NCBI RefSeq assembly: GCF_001649575.2
Contig: NC_051443.1
Coordinates: 7,540,839-7,604,838 of the forward strand
Length of the DNA: 64,000 bases
Direction of reading: 5' to 3'
Origin: Kryptolebias marmoratus
Lineage: Eukaryota; Chordata; Actinopteri; Cyprinodontiformes; Rivulidae
A program made the translations under genes and the position numbers. Below the pieces are notes generated by a model that did no database searches, was not told where the DNA came from, and worked only from the letters and a program-made list of their open reading frames with translations. Shown here one piece after another: positions 21,940 to 32,400 of this stretch. The stretch's first letter is position 1, and each line of letters starts with the position of its first letter.

Positions 21940-22235
21940 GAGCATTCCTTGAAGGAATACGTGCCACCCACCGTCATTCACGCCGCAGTTTTAAACTAAA
22001 ACCCTCTCACGATGGGATGTAGCCCGTTTGGTCAAACCTCGAAAGTGACGTTATGAACGATCTCTTGAAAATGTCCCGGGATGTCCCGCTCAGATGACTC
22101 ACAGCTACTACCGCAACATATTTTAGCTTAATATCTGTAAAAATGACTGATTTATACACATTTTTAGTGTTTTTAAGGTCTTGCTGTGGGGGCCGTTTTG
22201 ACTCCAAACATTAATCAGTTGTAGATGCACAGCAT
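21940..22235 (-). repeat. Dispersed modular repeat, copy 6a (reverse)
   Basis: Opens 'gagcattccttgaaggaat', then 'cacagctactaccgcaac', 'ttaatcagttgtagatgcac'. It abuts a forward copy to form an inverted pair. Confidence 0.75.
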
Positions 22236-22480
22236 GAGATTGGCTAATTGACGTTAGCCAACAAGAAAACAGCTAAAACTTAGTCAGTTTGATGGATGTG
22301 GAGCTAAGAATTGTTGTGGCAGTAGCTGTAGTCATTCCCAACTCATACTGTGTGCTCATACTGTGTTTACTTAGATTTGACCAAGACGTTTATAACTCTG
22401 TCATTTCTCAACACAAGATGATCTTAGTCGAAAACTCTGGCATGAAAGGCCGTGGGTGACATGCATTCCTTTAAGGAGTT
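22236..22480 (+). repeat. Dispersed modular repeat, copy 6b (forward)
   Basis: Forward blocks 'gttagccaacaagaaaacagc', 'ttagtcagttt', 'gtggcagtagctg', 'ctctgtcatttctcaaca', ending 'gcattcctttaaggag'. Directly follows reverse copy 6a. Confidence 0.7.
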
Positions 22481-22900
22481 AAGTCTATAAATCAAAACAC
22501 GAGTGGTAGAAATTTCAAATCGCACACTCTCAGCCCAGCAGGAGAAGTTCGTCTGTCGGACACATGCATCACCCCGTGGCTTGTTTCTATGCGGAGAAGA
22601 ACCACAAAGCTCCGAGATCTTACAAACAAGCTTGTTGGAACAATGTTAGATCATTACGAGATCACATGGATTATCAGGTCTGAACACGCTGCTGGAGTCC
22701 AAAAGGCTCCAGTGCTGCTGGCGTCAAGGGAAACGCTTCTGTGGTGCATGCATTTGCAACCATTTGGTTACCGAAAACACTCAGATACCAAATTACCTCA
22801 ACAAGGTCACCGTAAATGCTTCAGCCATGCTCTATGACGCTAAAAAAAATAAAAAATAAAATGAAAATGGCTTTTCCTGAAAAACTGCATATTACCCGCT
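22481..22900. other. Intergenic, no gene seen
   Basis: Short frame at 22589-22837 has no splice context or recognisable motif. Nothing else identified. Confidence 0.4.
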
Positions 22901-23077
22901 GCTTTGCAGGGCAAGATTTTAAACAAAAATTTTCAGTAACCACTCATAATATGTGCTGGAGATAACTCCCAGCTACTACCAAATCAAACTTTAGCTCATT
23001 ATCTGTAATAATTAAAGGCTAAGCACCAATTGAAGAATTCATATCACTGCCAGAGTTTGAAGCTGAAATCAGCCTTG

Positions 23078-23549
23078 TGTCAGGAGCGGTGGAGGCAGAG
23101 GCGAACCCAGAACACAGACTCATAGTTATAAATGAAAAAAAAAAAAAAAAAACTAATTTATTAAACTAAGAACCAAAACGAAAAACAAACAGCTGACGAG
23201 GCAGCAACTCAAAGAACAAAAATCAAAAACTCGATGGGCAGAACTATAAGGAGGCAAAGTATGGAGCATATTGGCAAACAGCAAAACAAAAGCAATGAAC
23301 CAGCGACTAGTGGAAGAAATGACCGGGTATTTGAGTGCTGAGGGTAACGAGGGAAGTGGAAACAGGTGAGTGGAGATGATTACGGACAGGTGGAGATGGG
23401 CGTGGCAAGAAGGGCAAAAGAGTGACGGAGGGGGAGTGAATATTGAGCAGGAACACAAACAGGAAAAACCCAAACTGAAAGCACTAATTAAAACCCACAG
23501 AGAAACCATAAAGAAAACAAAACAGAAACAAAAAATCCAAATCCTCACA
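23078..23549 (-). mobile_element. Solo LTR, 472 bp, with perfect 5-bp target duplication
   Basis: Reverse-orientation sister of 13128-13600. On the minus strand it starts TGTGAGGATTTGG and ends GCTCCTGACA. Flanks are CCTTG at 23073-23077 and 23550-23554. Shared features are a 'CCACGCCCATC' block, an AATAAA near its 3' third, an adjacent poly-T/A run and 'GTTCTGGGTTCGCCTCTGCC'. It sits inside the dispersed repeat. Confidence 0.82.
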
Positions 23550-23684
23550 CCTTGCAGTTATAGTTGTTTGAATCAAACCTCATAAGTGACTTTATTGTGA
23601 AATCTTGCGGCATGTGTTAGTGCTCGGATTATACGATGGGGATGACTATCAGCTGCTACCGCACAAAATGTAGCTCAAGATGTG

Positions 23685-24208
23685 TACCGTATTTTCCGCA
23701 CTATAGGGCGCGCTGGATTATAAGATGTACTGTCAATGAATGGCCCATTTTCAAATTTTTGTCATATATAAGGTGCACCGGACTATAAGGCGCTCCTGGT
23801 GCACCTCCCAATTTTTGCAACTTTGTGTGCCGCGCTCTATTCAAAATGGACGATTTTGCTGCTCTAGCAGAGCTGGTTTGCCTGTATCAGCATTTATCTG
23901 ATCCTTCTATGAGAGATCACAAAGATAATCAAACGGTTCAAAACTCACAGACGGATACTGCACCGACGTAAGAGTCAAATATAAATCCCTAGAGCGCTCA
24001 CTCAGGTCCGCACGCCGTGCACGGAGCCCTGCACGACTATAACTGAGCTTTAATGCTACTTTAATGCGGCTTTGTAGTTTACCAAAGTCGTACTAAAACA
24101 TTACGACTTCTTACATATATAAGGCACTCCGGGGTTATAAGGTGCACTGCTGTTTTTTGAGGAAATTGAAGGCTTTTAAATGCGCCTCATAGTCCGGAAA
24201 ATACGGTA
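23685..24208. mobile_element. MITE with ACCGTATTTTCCG inverted termini and TA duplication
   Basis: Left terminus 'accgtattttccgcactata' and right terminus 'tagtccggaaaatacggt' are inverted repeats, and TA occurs at both outer edges. Internal 'ggtgcaccggactataaggc' motifs are typical of this widespread teleost MITE. No transposase frame. Inserted in the dispersed repeat between 'tagctcaagatgtg' and 'aagttaaccgag'. Confidence 0.8.
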
Positions 24209-24990
24209 AAGTTAACCGAGTTGTTGTGGTTTTTGCGTTGGCTAATGTCAATCAGCTGTGACGGCCAACTTAAATTGGGTTGACTCCAAGAGTTAATCAG
24301 TTGGAATTTAATTAAGATCCATCCAGTGGTTCATGAGATTTTTCTTTTTGCTAACAGACAAGATCAATGCTAACAGTTATTGCCAATGTTTTAAGTAAAA
24401 TATTGCAAGACGTGGGGTTTGAGGTGTGTGTTGGGGATGACGCTCAGCTACTACCACACCAAATTATAGACCGATGTTTGCAAAACTGACTCAGTTTTAA
24501 CCATTTCTGTAGATGGCTGCAGCAGCCATCTTAAGATGGGTTGACTCCAAAATTGAATGAGTTGTCAATGCGCATCCACTAGTCGTTTTCTGAAAGTTTC
24601 CTTAAAATCCTCCTTGTGTTTAATGAGATATTTTGCTAGCAAACAGACTAAGTTGACTACAGTGGTTAATAACAAGTGTTAAAAACAAATCTTGCTCAGT
24701 ATATTAGCACTTAGATTATGAGTTTGGGGTGAGTCTCAGCTACTACCACACTAAATTTGAGTTCAAATTTGATCTGTTAAATAGAGTAATAGACATTTTT
24801 ACATTTGCTAAGGTCACTTAGCTGTGGCAGCCATCTTGAATGGATTTGACTCCGAAAGCGAATCACTCGTAGATGTACATCCAATGAATACTTTCTGGGA
24901 GTTTCATTCAAATGCATCTACTGGTTTATTATATATATTTTGCTAACAGTACAGACAAACACGTGCACAGACACAGATGAATACATGATC

Positions 24991-25424
24991 ACCTGATTTT
25001 TACAGTGATGGGTGATAAAAAACACAGAGTCAGCAAATAATGAGAATGGTTGTGTAGAGGTTGAAAGGGGAAAACAGAATCCTCTGCCTGAATATTGGCT
25101 CAAGCTTGTAACACGTAGGTGAAAGTGAACTAGAAGCCAGTTTGCAGCTTTATGGACCCTGCTTCAAACTGTGGCAACGTAATGCGCCGACATAAACACA
25201 CCTGGAAGCTCTGAACTGGAACACTAAAGAGCAACTCTGAGTGCCATGGATGTTCCTCCATGTTCAACCTGAGAGCTCAACCCAACAAGAGGCCAAACAG
25301 ACCTGAGAAGCTCATCGGAATATCGCGTTGGCACAACATGGGTTATCGGGTCCAAAAACAGAAGGCGCCGGGCTAAAGTCCAGTACTGATGTCGTTAAAG
25401 CAGAAGGAAGGCAAACAACTAGAG
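24991..25424. other. Intergenic, no gene seen
   Basis: Unique-looking sequence with nothing recognised on either strand. Confidence 0.45.
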
Positions 25425-26150
25425 AATTAAAGGCCTAGCGTTCCTTGAGGGAATGCTTATCGCCCGCTGCCTGTCATGCCAGAGTTTTAGACTGAGATAA
25501 TCTGATGTTGATAAAAGTCAGAGCTGTAGCCATGAGATGTCACGCTCAGAGCACATGTTGTGAATGACTCTCAGCTACAACCACACCCAATTATAGCTCA
25601 ATATTTGTTGAATTGACTGAATTGCAGCCATTTCCCTGTTTTCTAAGATCAGTTGGCTGTGGTGGCCATCTTGAACTTGATTGGCTCTAAACATAAATCA
25701 GTTGTACATGTACTTCCAATTGTTATTTCCTGAAAGTTTCATTAAAATCTGTCTAGTGGTTCATACGAGATTTTGCTTACAGACTTAGAAAGTCGCCTAC
25801 AAGTCGTTAATGGCAACGTTTTAATCAAACGTCTCGCCCAAAATGTTAGTGCTTAGTATATGTGTTGAAGGTGACTCTCAGCTACAACCACGTTAAACTT
25901 CAAAATAAAATGGACTGAGCCATTCTTGTGTGCGTGTTTAAGGTCAGTTGGCTGGAGCAGCCATCTTGATTGCGTTTCATCAGCTGTAGATGGGCATCCA
26001 ATGATTTCCTCCTGCCAGTTTCACCAAAGTTTGTCCAACTTTTGTGAGATATTTTGTTAGCAGCAGACACCATGAACACACACACAGACAAAGTACAGTA
26101 AATAAACCTTATTGCCCGCCTTCGCCTTTTGGTGGCAGGCGATAAATATC
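25425..26150 (-). repeat. Dispersed modular repeat, copy 8 (reverse, two units)
   Basis: Near full-length copy: 'aaaggcctagcgttccttgagggaatgc' palindromic end (written as two overlapping halves elsewhere), 'tatcgcccgctgcc', two rounds of 'ctcagctacaaccac', closing 'cttttggtggcaggcgataa'. Confidence 0.82.
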
Positions 26151-27050
26151 TTTGACTTTAAGGCCATTTTAAATCAAATGTTTGTTTTTGTTGAGAGAAA
26201 ATAGAAGTCTCCGGTCATGATAATGACACCCACACTTCCATAGACTTCTATTACATTTCAGCTCAAAACATTCTCCTCCAAACTGGAAGCGAAGGCTCAT
26301 TTTTAACTCGCCGTATCTCCTACATAAAACACTGTAACAAGATTAAAAAAAAAAAAAATCACATGTGCCACCATCAGAGTCTTCTGCTGCCCAAGGTCCA
26401 AAACTTCTTAAAATCTGACTTGTAGTTTTCATGCAGCGACTGTTCGTTTGAGGCTCACTTTTCAGTCATTCTGTCCGCCTCTCCATAACTTGGCAGCCAG
26501 GGAGTGGGCAGTACAGGTGCGCGGTTGCCACGGTGACCACGGTATCAGCAGCATCAACATTTGTTTTGCTCCTGGTTCAGACATTTTTTCTAAGATTGCC
26601 AAGTTTTGTTTGGAATCTCGGTGTAAAAGGCCCTATGTGTTGTTTATCCGAGGTTGGGTTTAATCCAGATTTATTGTTTCTCCTCTTCTTCAGTGAAGTC
26701 CACATAAACATTCTTTTTTTAATAATAGAAAAAGTGTGTGCATTAAGATTACTGTGTGGTTATGTAAGAGTTTTTACCACTACAGACCAGGGAACGGCAC
26801 TGTTTCTACCAGAACCCTGTCTGTATCCCTTTGGGGACCCTGACATTAAATTTACTGCTAGAAACAGCAGCTGCTTCTTCAGATTGAACATGAAACTTAA
26901 CTGTTTGTCTGCATGCAAAACATGACACACAGTGGCTCCTGCTGGATTCAATTACAGCTAAATGTATGGCTTTTTAAAAATTTAAGTACTTCTTATTATT
27001 AGATTTTCCTACATACAGACTGGTCGGTTACGCTTCCAGTGAAAATTAGG
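26151..27050. other. Intergenic, upstream of the grk3 CpG island
   Basis: No gene seen. Sections near 26200-26350 and 26750-26960 have the feel of old dispersed elements ('attacagctaaatg' is shared with the second repeat family), but boundaries cannot be set. Confidence 0.35.
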
Positions 27051-27059
27051 TCCAAAAGT

Positions 27060-29450
27060 CAGTAAGCCTCGTCGATATGTGTGTTTAACGTTTAAAGGAA
27101 CCAGCTCGGCGGTCCAGTTCCGGTCCTAGTACCGAGCCGCACCGCGTCTTCCAAGCGTCTGCCCCTCCGCAGTGGGAGGAAGTAGCACCGCGGAGCGAGC
27201 GCGCCGTGCTAGTAGCATGAAACATACAGACCAAAAAATAATAATAATAATACAACCGAGCGTGCCATATTGTCGCTGGAAAACGAACAGCCTGATGGAG
27301 AGAAGCTAGCTGTGTCTTCCGGTGTAAAGGCAGCGGAGTGCGGGCGGGAGAGGGGGGCGCCCGAGCTGCTTCTGAAAGCCGCGCGAGCGACGCCTCGGCG
27401 GGCAGGAACCACTCGGGGGGGCTACCGCCGCGGAGCGCGAACGAGCTGTTCGGCTTTTCCTGCTTTTACTTCACGGTTCCCCCCGATGTGTGCGAGAAAC
27501 CCGCCAACCCCCCCGTCAGTGACGTTTCACCATACGCTTTAATTAATAATAATAATAATAAATAACTATACCCCCGCCACCTTATCGGTTAACCCCAGTT
27601 AAAAAGTTATCTTTCACCAGGCGAGGCGAGCGCCGCTGACCAGCGCTCCCCCCCCCCCTTTTCCTCCTCAGCCACCAGCAGCGTCACCATCTACCCCACA
27701 GTCTGCAGCTCGCGAAGGCGAGAAGGCTCGCCCCTCACGCTCCGGATACCTCGAACGAACAGCTATGGATTATATATTTTTTTAATTTCTGGTGACCTTT
27801 CTTTCAAACGAGACCCACCCACCCCCCACTTTCATTTCGGACTGTGAAAAAAGAGCGTTTCTCGGAAGAACTGCAAGGACTTCCCCAAATACGGAGACGC
27901 CAGGGGACTCGAAGCCGTTAGCTTCAACCGCTGCAGGAAATCTTAACTGCCGCGGTCGGTGTGTCAGCTTGTGTCTGGTCACATCTGGGCTTTTTTTTAT
28001 ATGCCGCTACGGAGCTAAAGGGTCTGAAGATATTTATGTGTCAGTGGTTTGCTCGCTCGTTATTAAGCCCGCTGGCTAGGTAGGTTTCAGTTTTGCTAGC
28101 TAGCGTGGTAGCTAGCTAGCAGGCGAACCCGAATATCTACAGTCGGCTCCGCGACGAGCGGATCCCGACCTGTGATCGGTAATCACGCCGCCGTGGCTCG
28201 GGCTGGATTTGGTGCTAAGCCTCTCAAGGTGATTACCCATATCGTCCCCGGCAGTAGTACTTTTTTTGGCGTGATTGATGCGCCAAGTACAGACATTATA
28301 ATCAGCTTTAACAGGAAGCCAGCCAGGAAGAACGGCGGAAAGAAAAACAAACAGCGGCGGAGCTCGGTGTGTGTGTGAGAGTGTGTGTGGATTCCACGGA
28401 CTCGTGAGGCTGGCCTTATTCGCTTGAGATTTATTTTATTTGTGTGTGTGTGTGTACAAATTTTGGTGCACCGGAGGACAACGTTTCAGCCTGGAGCGTC
28501 TCTCTCTCTTTTAATTTTCCTCCGCTCAGTTTCGGGGGTTGATCGAGGCGAGAAGAAGCAGCCACACGTGTCCCTGTTTGCTTCCTGTACGGACAGAAAG
28601 AAGAAAAAAAGCCGACTTTTCTGCTGCTATCGAGGCCAGCCTCAGCTCCGTTTTGACTGCCATTTTTCACTCGGAACTGGAGCGTTTTTTTTTTCCTGGT
28701 CGTGTTTACATTTGAAGCAGCAGCAGCAGCAGCCCCCTCCACCTCTGATACTCTCATGTCCGACTGGAGACAAACCAGCCCGATTGGACACATTTGCAGC
28801 AGGGAAGTCCCCGGAGATGTGTAGGATTTGAGTACTCTCCAGCTCGCAGCGCTAAAAAAGGCAGGACAACAAAAACAAAACAAGAAAAACCCAACCGAGC
28901 CCCGTTTCTGGCTTCATCACACCCGCAGAGAGAGGCTGCAGCTTTAGCGCTAAATGGGATTACAGGAGCGGTGAAATTGTCGAGAGAGGTGGTGGTGGTG
29001 GGGGGGTTAGGGTGGCACTGGCTCGTTCGTTTCTGTCACCCTGAATGTCTTCCCTCGTGAATTTCCTTTTTGTGTGTCTGTTTGTAAAGCACCCAGCCAT
29101 GGTAGCTTGAGCCGAGCGAGCCGCAGACAGCGACACAGTTCCGGTCCCGGCTGACTGCTCTGCCTCGGCCCTGGATGCTGGTTCTTATCTGCCCAGAGGA
29201 AGCCATTTTAATTTTTTAATTCCCTCCTAAGCTAAAGAAGCAGTCTTAAAAAAAACACAACCCCGTGCTGTTTCATTGCTCTTGGTCGGTCCCTGGGTGG
29301 AAAGATGGCGGACCTTGAAGCGGTGCTCGCCGATGTCAGCTATCTGATGGCGATGGAGAAGAGCAAGTCGACGCCGGCGGCCCGGGCGAGCAAGAAGATC
29401 ATCCTCCCGGAGCCCAGGTAAGGCTCGCTGTCCGCGGGCACGGAGCTCGT
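27060..29450 (+). promoter_or_regulatory. grk3: CpG-dense promoter region and 5' leader of grk3
   Basis: By eye this is the longest CG-rich stretch of the window, with many CpG, runs of poly-G and poly-C, and no TATA box at an obvious place. It leads into the first coding exon of grk3 at 29305. The several long frames on both strands here reflect GC-rich sequence without stops; none has recognisable protein content. The transcription start is not determinable. Confidence 0.6.
29305..29417 (+). CDS. grk3: grk3 exon 1 (coding part)
   Basis: ATG in a strong context (AAAG ATG G). 37 codons plus AG before donor GTAAGG. The N-terminal helix seen here is the segment that contacts active receptors in this kinase family. 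Confidence 0.93.
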
Positions 29451-32400
29451 GCTCGGCAGGCTGTGTTTGTGGGTTCTGCGTGGCCTTGTAGGCGTGCTTC
29501 CTCCTCAGCCAGCACCTTGCTGTACACACTGCAAAGCCCGCTGCAGAATTTGACTGGTGGTGGTTTCTGCACGCACACACACACACACACAGCTTCTTAA
29601 AATCACACATGCAAAAAAAAAAAAATACAACCGTGGAGCCGCTTGATTTGCATGCCTGTCACCTACCAGTAACTCATTGTCATGGATGCTGCACGGCAGG
29701 TTCCTGTTGCCCGCCTCCCCAAGGCTGAAGGTGTGAGTGCTCTCTTCTGTTAGCGGAATATCTCGTGAACCACAGAGCTGATCTGAACAAAAAGCTCCCC
29801 AGAAACTGATCACCTTGCAGCTCATGAGCCGCCAGAGTCGACCCCATTCATTCCTCATCAGCGAGAACACCAGAGTTGCTCTGCCTCAGTCGCTATTTGC
29901 GGATTCTGATCTCGTATTTGGGGTGGCAGTAGCTGAGAGTCGTCCCCAAATTATACTCTGAGCTAGTGCCAGTGGCACTGGTTAAGCGGGATCTGTTTTT
30001 TAAAAGTTTGCCACTGACAGCTACTATTATCAGTGCTGTCCTGTTAGCAAAGCGCCTCATAAACCGCCTGACGGATTTTAACGAAACTCAGTCATCACCC
30101 GATGCAAGTCTACAACTAGTTAACATCTGAACCAAATTCAAGATGGCCACCACAGCCAACTGACAGTAGGAAACAAAAAGCAGGACCAACTCAGCTGGTC
30201 TTAACGCACTCTGAGCTAACAGATTAAGTGTGGTAGTAGCTGAGCATCCCTGTTTATCTGTCAGAGAAGTTTCTTGTGAACCACAAGATGAGTTTTACTG
30301 ACACAGTCGGATAGTAATCTTTGGGTGTACATCTACAACTGATTAGCCTTTGGAGTCACCACAGTTCAAGGTGGTTGCAACGAACTAGTCAACGTAAGAA
30401 CTGTTCCAGTTTGGTCCGATTTACAGACGCCTGAGTTCAGATTTGGTGTTGGTAGTAACAGAGAGTAATACTCTTGAGCGCTGACCCGTGTCCTGAGACG
30501 TTACAGTATCGGATGAGATCGCGGCCTTCCATCAGATGGGTGCTTTAGCCCTTTCTTTCAGATGGTGAAACGTTGATGCCCTTTCCGCCCTTTCCTTTGT
30601 GCTCCACAGTGTTCCGGCACACAACTGTCACTTGCTCACAGGCCTGTTTGACTGATTGCCGTACGATACAGCGAGCTTTATGTGGCCTGGGCGAGACATT
30701 TCCAGAGGCTGCTGTCTGTAATAATGCAGCTGCACGACTAGTACGTCCAGTTTTTTGATCTAGACACCCCCTCCACTCATCCACCGTTACCAGGCCGTCG
30801 AACAAGACGAAAGCCTCAGTCTGATGGAAATGACACCCCTTCGCGCTCTCCCCCCCCCTTTTTTTTTTACCATCTACAGCATAATTGCGCATCTTTTGTC
30901 CCCGTTGCAGCGGCTTGTCAAAGGCTTCAAAGTGCCTTTTTGGGGACAGGTTTTAGCCACATAGTGTGCAACTTGATTGAACAGGATGTGGTCAAAGTTC
31001 GGTTATTGAGAGAGTTGCTTTACATGTGAGGACTTTTTAAATATGACTGTGCCTTTTTTTTTTCTGGCCGAAATGAAACTGTGGCTGCGTAGGGCAGATT
31101 TTTTCGGTTACTCTTATTTTCCCACATTTCTTTTCCAAAAGCTGAGAAGGCCCTCGCTTTTACCTGCTTGTAAACTTTGGAAATCAGGGTTGAAAAAACA
31201 AAAAGCAGGAGCTGAGAGTAATTCTCATCATCTGCTGCGTCACTTACTGACTTTACATATCCACAGAAAACAGTGATTCAGATAATTCATTACTCATGGT
31301 AGTGAATAAGTGAGTGTCGTATTTTTTATTTATTTTTTTCTGAACCAAAATAAGTAAAGAGTCAATAACCAATTAACTGTGCCACACTGGTGAAATTCTC
31401 ACATGTATTTTAGACTTAAATAGGTTTTAAGTTAAAACTACGATTGTAAACAAAGATGGGACGTTGAGTAAAATCTAAATTAAAAACAAAATGCAATATT
31501 TGCAAATATCATAAACCAATATTTTTTTTCCCACAGTGAAACATGGTAAACATATCAGATGTTTAAACTAAGAAACTGTATAACCTAAAAAGGTAATTTT
31601 TAAGTTGATGGCAGTCTCTAAAGTAATTAGGTTAATAAGCAACAGGTCAGTAAGAGGACTGGATAAAAAGAAGATTTTAGAGGCTGAAGCTCTTAAAAAT
31701 GCAAAATACTGCGTCTAAACAAGGGGAACAATTTCCAAACAGTGTGCCTCAGCAGAAAACTGGAAAGACTGTAAATATCCCATCATCTACAGTTAATACT
31801 CTAAAAAAATTTCATGAATCTGGAGAAATCTCCGAGCTCAAAGGTCAAACTGGATGTTTGTGATCTTCAGGTCCTCAGGCAGCTCTGCATTAAAAACAGG
31901 CCTGACTCTGTTCTGGACATCACTGCATGGACTCAGGAACACCTCTACAGATCACTGTCTGTAAACACAGTTCACTGTGACTTCCACAAATGATGGGTAA
32001 AGCTCTATCAGGCAAGGAAGACGCCAGATGTGAACACCAGCTTGAAAGAAGACTGTCCTCTTGTTCCGTGGTCAGACAAATCAAAAGTTGAAAACCACCA
32101 ATGCCATGTCCTCCGCACTAAAGAGCAGAGGGACAAAAACCTGCCTCTCTGATAGTATGGGGGTGCATTAGTGCTTATGGCATGGGAAGCATAGACATCT
32201 GGACAATGCAGAAAAGTGTATACAGGTTGAACTTTTCTGAGATGTATGGCTGCCATCAAATTTAAAATGACCTTCATTTTTTCTATAAAAAAGTTAAACT
32301 TCTTAGTTGAAAGGTTTGATATGTTCACTATGTTCCATTTGAATAATATATGAATTTATTTGATTTGCAAATCATTCTGTTTTTATTTAGATTTTAAACA

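Larger units (their letters stand above)
22901..24990 (-). repeat. Dispersed modular repeat, copy 7 (reverse, about 4-5 units, interrupted twice)
   Basis: The longest block of the family. Reverse-orientation landmarks 'ctcagctactaccacac', 'gactccaaaa', and 'ttttgctaacagac' recur about every 320-340 bases. It is split by a solo LTR (23078-23549) and by a MITE (23685-24208). On both sides of each insertion the repeat sequence resumes in register. Confidence 0.8.

Noticed and set aside
27209..27412. Minus-strand frame with a signal-peptide-like MARSVVLLLLFFGLYVSCY stretch
   Set aside because: The hydrophobic run comes from an AAT-type trinucleotide repeat next to CpG-rich sequence, and there is no further gene structure.
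28385..28883. Overlapping frames of about 150 codons on both strands in the CpG island
   Set aside because: Long stop-free runs are expected in GC-rich DNA; the content is repeat-driven (poly-Gln/Pro, TG tract) and lies in the probable grk3 leader.
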